Origin: Anomaloglossus baeobatrachus
Taxonomy: Eukaryota; Chordata; Amphibia; Anura; Aromobatidae
Assembly (NCBI RefSeq): GCF_048569485.1
Contig: NW_027445261.1
Span: forward strand, 310,001-374,000
DNA length: 64,000 nt
Reading direction: 5' to 3'
The notes beneath the pieces were generated by a model. That model searched no databases, was not told the origin of the DNA, and saw only the letters and a list, made by a program, of their open reading frames with translations. The position numbers were made by a program, and so were the translations under genes. Positions within the stretch are counted from its first letter, which is position 1. Each line of letters starts with the position of its first letter. Shown piece by piece: positions 11,461-21,472 of this stretch.

Positions 11461-11721
11461 TCCCTCTGCCTTCTGTCTAGGTGCCCTGAGTTATGTCCTG
11501 TAAACTGTCACAGGGACCCAGACACACATGTGTAGTAGGGGAATATCCCTGCTGAGATGCCAGTGCTAGAGCACTCGTTTGCTGTGGAGTTGAACGCTAT
11601 GTGAGCAGTTCTTACCTTCAATGAGCAGAAGTCTCTTTTTTCAGATTTCAATATCTCTGTGGGTATCTGGCAGAAATATGGAATACTCTTTACTGCTAGG
11701 ACCCTGTACACCACTCCCACT

Positions 11722-12296
11722 AAAGGGGGCTTTACACGCTGCGACATCGCTAATGCGGAGTCGTTGGGGTCACGGAATTTGTGACGCACATCCGGCCGCA
11801 TTAGCGATGTTGCTGCGTGTGACACCGATGAGCGATTTTGCATCGCTGCAAAAACGTGCAAAATCGCTCATCGGTGACATGGGTCTCCATTCTCGATTAT
11901 CGTTACTGCAGCAGTAATGATGTAGTTCGTCGCTCCTGCGGCAGCACACATCGCTCCGTGTGACACCGCAGAAACGAGGAACCTCTCCTTACCTGCCTCC
12001 CAGCCGCTATGAGGAAGGAAGGAGGTGGGCGGGATGTTCCGGCCACTCATCTCCGCCCCTCCGCTGCTATTGGGCGGTCGCTCAGTGACGTCGCTGTGAC
12101 GCCGCACGGACCGCCCCCTTAGAAAGGAGGCGGTTCGCCGGTCACAGCGACGTCGCCGGGCAGGTAAGTATGTGTGACGGGTCTGGTCGGTGTTGTGCAG
12201 CATGGGCAGCGATTTGCCCGTGTCGCGCAACAGATGGGGGCGGGTATCCACACTAGCGATATCGGGACCGATATCGCAGTGTGTAAAGTAGCCTTT
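11722..12296. mobile_element. 575-bp fold-back MITE (left arm)
   Basis: Reverse complement of 15965-16539. Terminal inverted repeats of about 28 bp (aaagggggctttacacgctg at one end, aaaggctactttacacactg at the other) and a TA on both outer sides. See the right-arm entry for its internal hairpins. Confidence 0.85.
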
Positions 12297-12717
12297 AATA
12301 AACTGTGTAAAGGATTTTAAGTAAAAATCCACAATAAACCAGCGCTAGATGGGTTTTTATAATTTTATTAATAGACCACAAATAAAAAATTTTTTGCTAT
12401 CCTTGTTTCAAGACAGAGTATTTGATAATATACAATACACTGATTATTACTAAAACCAAGGACCACATAAAACAAGGACCACATAAAATAAAAAATGAAA
12501 GTAATGAGAATAAAATTCTTTTGTATAACCAATTAACTTCGAGGTGATACAATATTCACATTGATTTAGTTTTACCAGTCTAATGTAATGCCCCGGCCGG
12601 TGGCATATATTTTGTTTGGTTAATAATTTAGACTTATACAATGAAAGATGTACTATACCACCCCTGGCTAACTTACAAGTTTTAAGTTGTACAATATAAG
12701 TTTGCGACGTTATATTC
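12297..12717. other. Inner end of the left arm, no gene
   Basis: AT-rich sequence between the MITE and the palindrome spacer. No frame or family recognised beyond its mirror 15544-15964. The last bases (about 12700-12717) correspond to the point where, in the other arm, Penelope-like coding sequence begins. Confidence 0.7.
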
Positions 12718-13745
12718 GCCCCCAGGGCCTGGGGGAATAAACCTCACAACAACTTGACCGCAAAAAACACCCCGGATTTCTCCGTTGATTAGGCTGGAAC
12801 CGCTATGTACAGGATTGACCTGTTAGACTTCCAGAGCGGACGTTTTGAGGCCAGTGGCCGCGACTAGTGCTGGCTCTGGGGGAGATGTATGGTTACCGAC
12901 ATCCCTCTTTACAGAGCCTTTATAACACTTCACAAGGCCACAAACCAGCCGGTCCCGTATTCTCCCAAATGTACTTTCGAAATCAAGCAGTACGAAGCCA
13001 CTGAAAGCACCAAGATGTTGGCTGCGGACAACAATAAGATCAGCGGTAACTACTCAGCCTCTCCAGCGGGCAGTCCAGACCGTATCCAGTGTCAGCTGAC
13101 TGATTCCACACAGGAGGAAGTTGCTTGGCAGGTTAGCACCACACAAGGCTCCGATCTGCTTCCAAACGAGCAATGTAGAACCGCTGGAGGTACCAATGTA
13201 TCCTGGTTGCAGACAAAGGAAATGTCAGCGGTAACCTCTCAACCTCTCCAGCAGGCAATCCGTACTGTGTCCAGTGGAAGCCGGTTGATTCCACACGAGG
13301 GAGAGATTACTTGGCAGGTTATCACCGCACAGGTGAGGTAGGCAAAAACAGAGTCCTGATCCGACACGCGTTTCGGGGGCGTGTAACGGCCCCCTTCCTC
13401 AAGGATAACTCAGCTGTTGCCTAGAGCACTATTTATGCATATATTTAATTGGTTATAATTTGCATAAAATTAAACAATGTTTAAATTCAACCAACATTCA
13501 ATGACCACTACATATATCAATTTGTGAAAGACCGTTCATAATAGCCATATAATATAATTATGTGCAAAGGTTTTTCTAAAGGTTTTTCTAAAAAGACCTA
13601 TATATAGCCTTGCTTGTATCATCATATACTGGGAAGACAATGTGTATATATGCATATGCTTTTTTTCAACAATAAATTTAACAAAAGGACATCATAAAGG
13701 TGTAATATAAATTTGCTATAATATGAAAAGCCCCTTATATCTACA
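12718..13745. mobile_element. Palindrome spacer, Penelope-like non-coding remnant
   Basis: Unique sequence inside the palindrome. It holds a diverged tandem duplication of about 180 bp: 13008-13155 and 13187-13335 share blocks such as tcagcggtaac, ctctccagc and cttggcaggtta. A hammerhead-like motif follows on the minus strand at 13361-13408. A 150-codon frame at 12889-13341 runs through the duplication; I recognise no domain in it and do not call it a gene. Placement with the GIY-YIG remnant at 15007-15543 is inferred from the hammerhead and shared orientation. Confidence 0.45.
13361..13408 (-). ncRNA. Hammerhead-like motif in the spacer
   Basis: Minus strand: ccttgaggaa, then a stem GGGGG with loop ccgttacacg and CCCCC, then gaaacgcgt and gtcgg. 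The order (CUGAUGA-like box, stem II, GAAAC box) is that of the hammerhead ribozymes described in Penelope-like retroelements. The first box is degenerate (TTGAGGA), so activity is doubtful. Confidence 0.45.
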
Positions 13746-13749
13746 TCAA

Positions 13750-14875
13750 CCTTGGGCAAGTGAAGCACCAGTATTGGGCCCGCTTCTTTTCAACATATTT
13801 ATAAATGACCTTGTTGGGGGCATGCGGAGTAGAATTTCAATATTTGCAGATGATACTAAACTCTGCAGGGTAATCAATACAGAGGAGGATAATTTTATAT
13901 TACAGGGAGATTTATGTAAATTGGAGGATTGGGCTGAGAAGTGGCAATTGAAGTTTAATGTAGATAAATGTAAGGTCATGCACTTGGGTAGAGGAAATAA
14001 AATTTATAATTATGTACTTAATTGTAGAGCACTGGGTAAAACAGACACAGAAAAAGACTTGGGTGTATGGGTGGATGGTAAACTTCACTTTAGTGGACAG
14101 TGTCAGGCAGCTGCTGCCAGGGCTAATAAAATAATGGGATGTATTAAAAGAGGTATAAGTGTTCATGAAAAAAATATAGTTCTACCTCTGTACAAGTCAC
14201 TAGTGCGACCGCACTTAGAATACTGTGTACAATTCTGGTCACCGATATATAAGAAGGATATAGCTGAACTGGAGAGGGTGCAGAGAAGAGCGACCAAGAT
14301 TATTAGAGGAATGGGTGGGCTGCAATACCAAGACAGGTTATTAAACTTGGGGTTATTTAGTTTGGAAAAACGAAGGCTTAGGGGGGATCTAATCACAATG
14401 TATAAATATATGAGGGGACAATACAGAGACCTTTCCAAAGATCTTTTTACACCTAGGCCTGCGACTGGAACACGGGGGCATCCGCTACGTCTTGAGGAAA
14501 GAAGGTTTAATCATAATCACAGACGAGGATTCTTTACTGTACGAGCAGTGAGACTATGGAACTCTCTGCCGCATGATGTTGTAATGAGTGATTCACTACT
14601 AACATTTAAGCAGAGCCTGGACGCCTTTCTTGAAAAATTTAATATTACCAGTTATGTATATTAGATTTTATGACAGGGTATTGATCCAGGGAACTAGTCT
14701 GATTGCCGGATGTGGAGTCAGGAAGGAAATTTTTCCCCATTGGAACTTGTTTGCCACATTGGGTTTTTTTTGCCTTCCTCTGGATCAACATGTTAGGCTA
14801 CGGGTTGAACTAGATGGACTTAGAGTCTCCCTTCAACCTTAAAAACTATGATACTATGATACTATGATATGATAC
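13750..14875 (+). mobile_element. 5'-truncated CR1/L2-type LINE
   Basis: One open frame (ending with a stop at 14662) covers the end of a non-LTR RT: VLGPLLFNIFINDL, the catalytic FADDTKL at about 13842, KWQLKFNVDKCKVMHLG, SLVRPHLEYCVQFW, ERVQRRATKI, SLEKRRLRGDLITMYKYMRG and RAVRLWNSLP near the C-terminus. The 5' part (endonuclease and RT start) is missing, the usual result of incomplete target-primed reverse transcription. The 3' end is an 8-bp-type tandem, actatgat / actatgat, at about 14846-14872, a hallmark of CR1/L2-group LINEs. The frame has no internal stop over about 300 codons, so the insertion is young. It lies within the Penelope-like remnant. A start codon upstream of the RT is fortuitous. 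Confidence 0.9.
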
Positions 14876-15006
14876 CAATTTTAATATATATTATGCATAT
14901 ATACACATATATCTCCATGACAATCGCTTTTTTTTTTTTTTTTTTTTTTTCCTTCTCTCCGTATTATTATCAGTACCTATTACTCCTCTACCTATAAAAA
15001 TATAAA
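14876..15006. other. Spacer piece with T-run, 3' side of the Penelope remnant
   Basis: AT-rich sequence with a run of about 22 T at 14930-14951; read from the minus strand it lies downstream of the GIY-YIG frame and is probably its 3' untranslated region. Confidence 0.4.
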
Positions 15007-15543
15007 TTAATTAAAAGCAAACAGTTCTATATCATTATTGAGTCCATATGGTTTCAAGGTGTTCAATTCAAAAATCCATTGGCTTTCTGCTCGTGACATT
15101 TTTTTAATGAAATCGCCACCTCTCCAATCCTTAGTTATTTTTTGTACGCCCCATACTTGGGATCCTTTAAAGGACCCTCCATGTTTTAACACATAATGTC
15201 TGGATAGGGGGTGCTTAGTACATTTATTTTTAACACTTCTAATGTGCTCACCCACCCTTTTCCGTAGGGGTCTAATAGTTCTCCCAATGTATTTTTTCTG
15301 ACAGGGACATTGAATGCAATATACTACTCCCTTTGATTGACATGTAATAAATTCTCTAATCATGACTTCTGACTGCCCCTGTAAGAAGGATTTCCGTGAA
15401 ATATTTTTTGTATTCTTACATACTATACAGCTTTTGCATGGAAAAAAACCTTTCAGGCCAAATAATCCTCCCTTATTAGGTGCTGTAAGATTACGTATGG
15501 TGGGTGCCACTAAATTGCCAATATTGTTTGCCTTCCTATATAT
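15007..15543 (-). mobile_element. Penelope-like GIY-YIG endonuclease remnant
   Basis: Minus-strand frame of 167 codons with the C-terminal part of a Penelope-like protein: the zinc-like CKSCIVCKNT, then VVYCIQCPCQKKYIGRT (GIY-YIG motif), IRPLRKRVGEHI, HPLSRHYVLKHGG, RGGDFIKKMSRAESQWIFEL and LKPYGLNNDIEL. GIY-YIG endonuclease makes the nick used for insertion in this class. The RT part is absent: the upstream edge is the palindrome breakpoint at 15543/15544. Fossil fragment. Confidence 0.85.
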
Positions 15544-15964
15544 GAATATAACGTCGCAAACTTATATTGTACAACTTAAAACTTGTAAGTTAGCCAGGGG
15601 TGGTATAGTACATCTTTCATTGTATAAGTCTAAATTATTAACCAAACAAAATATATGCCACCGGCCGGGGCATTACATTAGACTGGTAAAACTAAATCAA
15701 TGTGAATATTGTATCACCTCGAAGTTAATTGGTTATACAAAAGAATTTTATTCTCATTACTTTCATTTTTTATTTTATGTGGTCCTTGTTTTATGTGGTC
15801 CTTGGTTTTAGTAATAATCAGTGTATTGTATATTATCAAATACTCTGTCTTGAAACAAGGATAGCAAAAAATTGTTTATTTGTGGTCTATTAATAAAATT
15901 ATAAAAACCCATCTAGCGCTGGTTTATTGTGGATTTTTACTTAAAATCCTTTACACAGTTTATT
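15544..15964. other. Inner end of the right arm, no gene
   Basis: Mirror of 12297-12717. AT-rich, with a repeated tttatgtggtccttg at about 15774-15805; no gene seen. Confidence 0.7.
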
Positions 15965-16539
15965 AAAGGCTACTTTACACACTGCGATATCGGTCCCGAT
16001 ATCGCTAGTGTGGATACCCGCCCCCATCTGTTGCGCGACACGGGCAAATCGCTGCCCATGCTGCACAACACCGACCAGACCCGTCACACATACTTACCTG
16101 CCCGGCGACGTCGCTGTGACCGGCGAACCGCCTCCTTTCTAAGGGGGCGGTCCGTGCGGCGTCACAGCGACGTCACTGAGCGACCGCCCAATAGCAGCGG
16201 AGGGGCGGAGATGAGTGACCGGAACATCCCGCCCACCTCCTTCCTTCCTCATAGCGGCTGGGAGGCAGGTAAGGAGAGGTTCCTCGTTTCTGCGGTGTCA
16301 CACGGAGCGATGTGTGCTGCCGCAGGAGCGACGAACTACATCGTTACTGCTGCAGTAACGATAATCGAGAATGGAGACCCATGTCACCGATGAGCGATTT
16401 TGCACGTTTTTGCAGCGATGCAAAATCGCTCATCGGTGTCACACGCAGCAACATCGCTAATGCGGCCGGATGTGCGTCACAAATTCCGTGACCCCAACGA
16501 CTCCGCATTAGCGATGTTGCAGCGTGTAAAGCCCCCTTT
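15965..16539. mobile_element. 575-bp fold-back MITE (right arm)
   Basis: Left end aaaggctactttacacactg, right end (reverse complement) aaagggggctttacacgctg: imperfect terminal inverted repeats of about 28 bp ending in TGCGAYATCG. TA stands outside both AAGG ends, which would fit a TA target as in Tc1/mariner-type elements; the superfamily is not certain. Internal near-perfect hairpins: gatatcggtcccgatatc near 15984, and the pair accgatgagcgattttgca / tgcaaaatcgctcatcggt around 16385-16437. No frame of transposase size; non-autonomous. Confidence 0.85.
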
Positions 16540-16800
16540 AGTGGGAGTGGTGTACAGGGTCTTAGCAGTAAAGAGTATTCCATATTTCTGCCAGATACCC
16601 ACAGAGATATTGAAATCTGAAAAAAGAGACTTCTGCTCATTGAAGGTAAGAACTGCTCACATAGCGTTCAACTCCACAGCAAACGAGTGCTCTAGCACTG
16701 GCATCTCAGCAGGGATATTCCCCTACTACACATGTGTGTCTGGGTCCCTGTGACAGTTTACAGGACATAACTCAGGGCACCTAGACAGAAGGCAGAGGGA

Positions 16801-18146
16801 CTACTTTCTATTTCTGGTGTAGAGCTTAGTACAATATATATATATATACTATTACATGTGACACATGTACCTTGTATTACCATTATTCGCTGTATATGAA
16901 CCCCTTTTCTCCGGGCATTATTTGTCTATAGCATTTTTCACGAACCTGAGGCAACTGAGAACCCTTCAGTGAAGGAATTCCACTAACCCTCACAATACCA
17001 ACCAGGGGCCTCCCTGCAGTAACTCAGGTAGTTGTACCCATTCTCTTTCCGCATTCTATGTGTTCTTCTTCTTTCTTCTTTTTTTTCTTTTTTCTTCTTT
17101 TTATTTCTATCATGTAGTTCAGGGGTTTATAGATATATGTCCTGCATCTCATATTTCCTTTAGTGGTGCTTCTTACCCATTCTCATATCATTTACCCTAG
17201 TATTTCATGATCCTGAGGCGACTGAGAACCCTTTAATAAAGGAATCCTTTTTCACTTGAATTGTCAAGTGATACTTACCAGTGACTATCACGTAATGTTA
17301 CAGGTAGTTGCATTTTCTTCCTCTTCTTTCTCTCCTTTCTTCTTTGTCACACGGTCCATTGTGTTATAGCCCACGTGTCATGATAACACTTGTACCATCT
17401 TTTCATTTAGATTCCACCTACAATTATTTACCGATTCCAGTTCTGAAATAGGCTTTCATGATCTACTCACTAGAATTCTCAAGTGCATAAGGTACTGAGA
17501 CATATACATGTTCACACCATTATAAAGAACAAAGTATAAACATTGAGGTTTTTCTCACACCCATGTTCCTGTGTTCTTTGATATGATATGTGTTCATTTC
17601 CTTCACTATATAGGATTGCAAGTTTTCCATTTGTACCTTAATGGCAATGACGCTATACAATTGAACACATATCATCCTGTTATCCATATAGGTGTGTATT
17701 TACCTGCTTGACTATTTTTGGTTGTTTGATCCAGAATGTTTCTCCAGATAGGTCATGTGGAAATTTTCTTTCCTCAGTACAAATGTTTTCACTATGGCTT
17801 TGGAAAAATTTTTTGTATGTGCATCATGGTCATTTGACCCATTGTACTCTCAAGTAGCAATATATTGTACTGTTATGTTGTACTATGTACTAATTACGTG
17901 TTTATATGGTTTTGTAACCCTTTATGATCTTAGATAACTTTATCCTTGATAAAGACCTAAAAACAAGGTCGAAACGTTGGATGAATTATCCTTTTGCACA
18001 AATAAAGAATTTTCAGCATTCCAAGAGTTCTTTTCTTACGTTATTGATCACTATAGTGTGCCAGAGCTATTTCTATTGAATTGACTTCTATTTTTTCTGA
18101 GCACCTGCTATATACACAGTGACCCAGACATATTCAAGTTTCATTC
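16801..18146 (+). mobile_element. Penelope-like insertion with 14-bp target duplication (right arm)
   Basis: Direct repeats agaaggcagaggga at 16787-16800 and 18147-18160 bracket the insert; removing it leaves continuous flanks. No long frame. A hammerhead-like motif sits near its 3' side (17944-17980), followed by cacaaataaagaa, a poly(A)-signal-like word. The class assignment rests on the hammerhead and the duplication length, both known of Penelope-like elements, and is not proven by any protein remnant. Confidence 0.65.
17944..17980 (+). ncRNA. Hammerhead-like motif
   Basis: ccttgataa, then AGACC, loop taaaaacaa, GGTC, then gaaacgttgg: the box order of a hammerhead ribozyme with a short stem II. 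The first box is TTGATAA in place of CUGAUGA, so it is probably inactive. Copies at 10281-10317 (minus) and 56702-56738; the latter has one further mismatch in stem II. Confidence 0.45.
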
Positions 18147-18376
18147 AGAAGGCAGAGGGAAGCCTTAGCAGCTGAGCCTATATCTTGGCTTGTGAGCATT
18201 AGAACAGGCCGGCGATTACAGGGTAACATGAAAAATGTCCAGCTTGCATTATGACTAGAACATGACAATATCCTTTTAAGTACTAACCTATGATGCGTTC
18301 CTAAGCAGTTGATGTTATATGTTCTACATTTCATTTTCTGCATACTTTACAAGTAGTAGAATTTGCTTTGATATAG

Positions 18377-18651
18377 GCAACTGGATTTTCACAATGAAAA
18401 GGCAAAGGATAACGCCCGAAAAAGACGCCATACATTATGTCAGTGCCATCACTGACAAACCTGGATTGACCATGAAATACATCAATCCCCTTAAAGGTGA
18501 GTTAAAACAAGTTTTAACTAAATTGCCTTAATATTGTCATGCATTAGAATGACTGTCTTAGGTAATGATAAATATTTTCTACAGGAAGAGGAGTGTTTGC
18601 TGAAACTGAAATCGAAAAAGGGAGTTTTGTTGCAGAATATCGAGGCGAGCT
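18377..18651 (+). pseudogene. KMT5A-like SET-domain exons (right arm)
   Basis: Two exons around an 88-bp GT-AG intron. Exon 1 follows an acceptor-like atatag at 18376, has an ATG at 18394 and ends at 18496 before gtgagt; exon 2 runs from 18585 (after tttctacag) to about 18651. Exon 1 reads MKRQRITPEKDAIHYV and DKPGLTMKYINPLK; exon 2 continues in phase as GRGVFAETEIEKGSFVAEYR. This is the start of a SET domain of the KMT5A (SETD8) type, the lysine methyltransferase family acting on H4K20: KMT5A has GKGRG and GDFVVEYHG at these places. The rest of the domain is replaced by a Gypsy integrase piece that stays in the same frame. No stop lies in the exons. A captured or relict gene fragment, not a working enzyme. 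Confidence 0.78.
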
Positions 18652-18910
18652 CACGTATGCACTTACGATGGTAGACAACTACTCGAGATTTATGGTTGTG
18701 GTACAAGTCAAAGATCTAATGGCCCATACTGCAGCGAAGGTCTTCCAAGCACACTTATGCAGACCTCATGGCTACTCAGAGAGAGTCCTCACAGATCAAG
18801 GCACAGCCTTTGAAGCGGAAATCTTCAAGGACTTCTGCAGCTTTTACCGATGCAGGAAGATGCGCACTACACCCTACCATGCTCAAACCAATGGTTATCA
18901 ACCTGCTCAG
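18652..18910 (+). mobile_element. Gypsy integrase core fragment beside SET exon (right arm)
   Basis: YALTMVDNYSRFMVVVQVKD, ERVLTDQGTAFEAEIFKDF, TTPYHAQTNG: integrase core with the central catalytic Asp in LTDQG. It begins where the SET reading ends and continues in frame. Confidence 0.85.
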
Positions 18911-19777
18911 GACTTTACCCCATATTCCAGATGTGGCCTTACAAGTCATTTATAGAGGGGTAACAATACGTTGGGATCACCGGATCTAATCTCCCTTTTT
19001 ATACACCCTAAAATCTTGTTTGCTTTAGAATAAACAATAACATCATAAAGGTATAGCAGTACCGTTTCAAAGTTTCGGTGTCCCAAGCAGCATTCCATCA
19101 GCCTCTGGAAGGTTCCTGGCAAATTGCACAGCTCGAAGGGCATGCTTTTGAACTCGCAGAGACCCATCGGGGTGGCAAAGGCGGTCTTCTCCCGGTCTGC
19201 CTCAGCAACGGACACTTGCCAATAGCGACTAGTGAGATCAAGGGTAGAAAAATAATTTGCAGTTCTCAATGCAGCTAGCTATTCCTCAATACAGGGGAGT
19301 GGTGCTGTCCTTCTTCTTTAACAGGACCAACGGAGCTGCCCAGAGGCTACAACTGTCACGGATAACCCCAGCCTCCTTCATGTTGCTCAACATGTCCTTG
19401 GTACACTGGTAATGTGCAGGTAGTTTTGGCTTATATCTCTCTTTGATGGGTGGGTGTGCACTTGTGGGGATGTAGTGTTTGACCCCTTTTATTCTTCAAA
19501 AGTCTAGCGGATGTTTGCTGAAGACTTGCTCGTATTCTTGCACTAGCCTGTAGACCCCCTTCTTGTGATGTGAAGGTGTGGAGTCAGTGCCTACGTGTAA
19601 TTCCTTACACCACTCCTCTGGCTGACTTGGTGAGCTGTCACTGAATGGGTGGGCTGAAGCAATGGTGGATGCTGCTGTTTGGATAGCATGTGTATCTACT
19701 GAGAACAGCTTATCAATGGTGGCAAATCGGAGCAGCTTAATCTCTTGCTCTCCGCAGTTCAACACTCTCATGGGCAC
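18911..19777 (-). mobile_element. LINE and Gypsy RT fragments (right arm)
   Basis: Mirror of 8484-9350: a short LINE piece (18911-19030) joined to a Gypsy RT piece (19031-19777). Confidence 0.82.
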
Positions 19778-20046
19778 TCTTCCCTTCCATATTAATGAAT
19801 AAAACTATGATGTAAATAGCATATAGATACCCCACAAATGCAGATAAAAGTAGGTTATGGGAAAAGGGGGAAGAGAGAAACAGGAAAATAGTGGAATAAA
19901 GTATACCTTCCAGGTGGGAGAGGAAATGGCAGCACAGCCAGTGGAGGTGAAGCAAGGGGAGCCTGCAACTAAAGAGTTGAGAGCGTTATCACATGGTGAC
20001 TGAGCCTGATTGTAACGGGAGCATAGAGGTGCCGATCCTGTCTTAC

Positions 20047-20261
20047 CTGCGTTGGTGTAGAAGTGGGTGTCCTGTGGTGGAGTCAGCTATGTGCAGTGGT
20101 GGCCGTGGGTTCTTTTATGTGCGACCGTAGTAATAGCTGCGCCCACTTCCTGTATGGGAGTGGAATGCAGTGAGGGTAATGGAACGCACGCCTGCGCATT
20201 TGTGTTTAACGTCGCGCATGTGCAGAACGGAGAAAAGGCTGCGCTCACTTCCTAATGAAAG
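20047..20261 (-). promoter_or_regulatory. Promoter-like block (right arm)
   Basis: Mirror of 8000-8214. TATA-like cttttatgt at about 20112-20120 (reverse strand acataaaag) and donor at 20047/20046. Confidence 0.35.
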
Positions 20262-20659
20262 GGAGTGAGACGCATCTGGGAAGGGAAGGGAAAAGATTAG
20301 GGTTTGGGGATGATGAAAGGGCTTTCTACGGGCAAGGATGGCAAAGGGTGGCAGTGACGGAAAGTCAGGCAGCCTGTCCTGTCCTGTCCTGTCCGTCCGT
20401 CTTTTTGTATCATGAATTGGAAAGACTGCAAGGGGGAGGGGAGGTGCTTGTGTCCAAAAGGAGGAGTTATTCAGATTCATTGCAGTGGGCGGCGGCTGCA
20501 AAAAGCACCATTCTTCTTGTTTTTGCTCTGCAAAACAGCCTTTTCAAGGGTTGGCTTGGGTGACAAAATGTCTTCTGTAGGCGTGGGTTTGTCTCCCTCT
20601 CCCTAAGATGTGTCCGGTATAGGCCAGGGTGCCACTCAAGGCCGTAACCAATTCGGGTT

Positions 20660-21033
20660 ATAGCTTCTCGGCCTTTTGGCTAAGATCAAGTGTAGTTTCG
20701 GAGGACGCTACCTTGGTCGGTACTGGAAGGTGCCTGGGATTGCACGTCTGCCGGCCTTGAGGAAGTGTGTGCGCCTTCTGGTGACACATAGCCCTCTTGT
20801 GCCTGGACGGTTCCCAGGCAACGGGAGGCGATCACCTTTGTTATTTTGAAGTCCTACTGATAAACAGAAAAAAAAAAAAATTAAATCTGTTCTTATCAGT
20901 TTAATATCTGATACGTCCCCTCTCTGGGGACCATATATTAAATGGATTTTTAGAACAAGGAGATGGAAAAAATCTTGCTCTGTCCACTCCACGCATTGAC
21001 CTGGTATTGCAGTACCTCCAGGACCGGTGCACC
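20660..21033 (+). pseudogene. U2 snRNA copy split by an insert (right arm)
   Basis: 20660-20696 matches the vertebrate U2 snRNA 5' end (tagcttctcggccttttgg, then ctaagatcaagtgtagt) and 20885-21033 matches the remainder: atctgttcttatcag, aatatctgatacgtcc, the Sm-site region atggattttt, then gtattgcagtacctcc and the 3' end ggtgcacc. U2 pairs with the branch point in pre-mRNA splicing; the break falls at the branch-pairing GUAGUA box. The 188-bp insert (20697-20884) ends in an A-run of 13. A consensus-type 3' box follows 13 bases after the RNA end, so this derives from a genomic U2 gene with flank, not from a reverse-transcribed RNA. It cannot give normal U2. Confidence 0.9.
20697..20884 (+). 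repeat. SINE-like insert inside U2
   Basis: About 188 bp ending in an A-run. Its beginning (tcggaggacgctac, tggtcggtactgg, gcctgggat) has a loose likeness to the 3' half of 5S rRNA, the head of SINE3-type elements, but I could not align it and no target duplication is visible. Copies at 7377-7564 (minus) and 59456-59642. Confidence 0.4.
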
Positions 21034-21046
21034 CCTTCTTAACCCA

Positions 21047-21061
21047 GTTTCCAAAAGCAGA
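21047..21061 (+). promoter_or_regulatory. snRNA 3' box
   Basis: GTTTCCAAAAGCAGA fits the snRNA 3'-end formation consensus GTTT-N0-3-AAARNNAGA and stands 13 bases after the U2 end, the expected place. Identical copies: 7200-7214 (minus) and 59805-59819. Confidence 0.85.
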
Positions 21062-21335
21062 ACTCAATTCACCTGATTCAAATGAGCCCCATTAGTGAAT
21101 TGAAAGAAAGCAAAAACTTTATATGCACCTCAATTTGGCCAATTCACTTTTCACACTTTCACCCTTTTTTTTATCTTTCACACCTTTTACTTGCTTTATT
21201 GATGCAAAAAGCTGTGCCAAATAGCAAACTCATCTCCACTCAACTTGACCAACTCTGCTATGTCCCGTGCAGTATCTTATTCTCAGTCTTATCTAGATCA
21301 TTTGCAATTGAATAGAATAGATCCCTTTTGGCTGC

Positions 21336-21472
21336 TTATGACTGTGTAAAATATGTAGTTTTACTGGGCTGGGATGAGAGAATCCATTGAAGCATGGTGT
21401 AGGGATTGTGGTTCCTGTGTGCTAAGAAGAGAGGCTGGCACCAGCCAGAAAGCCCCATTGCAGCCAATAATC
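21336..21472 (+). mobile_element. Gypsy integrase fragment (right arm)
   Basis: Mirror of 6789-6925. A related but separate copy lies at 60718-60882 (minus). Confidence 0.7.

Larger units (their letters stand above)
6930..12296 (-). repeat. Unit T, copy 1 (left arm)
   Basis: A 5.37-kb segment present three times: here, at 15965-21331 and at 54721-60089. One edge is the MITE terminus (aaaggctactttacac), the other is the word ccaaaagggatc. Both edges are shared by all three copies, while the flanks of the third copy are unrelated to those of the arms. The arms agree with each other better than either does with copy 3. Confidence 0.92.
1..12717 (+). repeat. Left arm of a giant palindrome
   Basis: The whole stretch is found again, reverse-complemented, at 15544-28262. 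Paired positions sum to 28263 outside about 4900 and to 28261 inside it; the 2-base change is a G-run that is longer in the other arm. Only scattered substitutions separate the arms. The inner edge is sharp, after the shared string gacgttatattc ending at 12717. The outer edge is not seen, because the window starts inside the arm. Confidence 0.97.
15965..21331 (+). repeat. Unit T, copy 2 (right arm)
   Basis: Second copy of the 5.37-kb unit, in the orientation used for description: MITE, Penelope-like insertion, SET exons, Gypsy integrase piece, LINE and Gypsy RT pieces (minus), promoter-like block (minus), U2 copy. It is colinear with 54721-60089 at a constant offset of about 38756-38759. Confidence 0.92.

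Noticed and set aside
12889-13341. 150-codon frame in the palindrome spacer as a gene
   Set aside because: No domain recognised, internal duplication, and placed in probable untranslated Penelope-like sequence.
20697-20884. Firm call of a 5S-headed SINE
   Set aside because: Likeness to 5S is by eye, short and gapped; no target duplication. Kept only as SINE-like.
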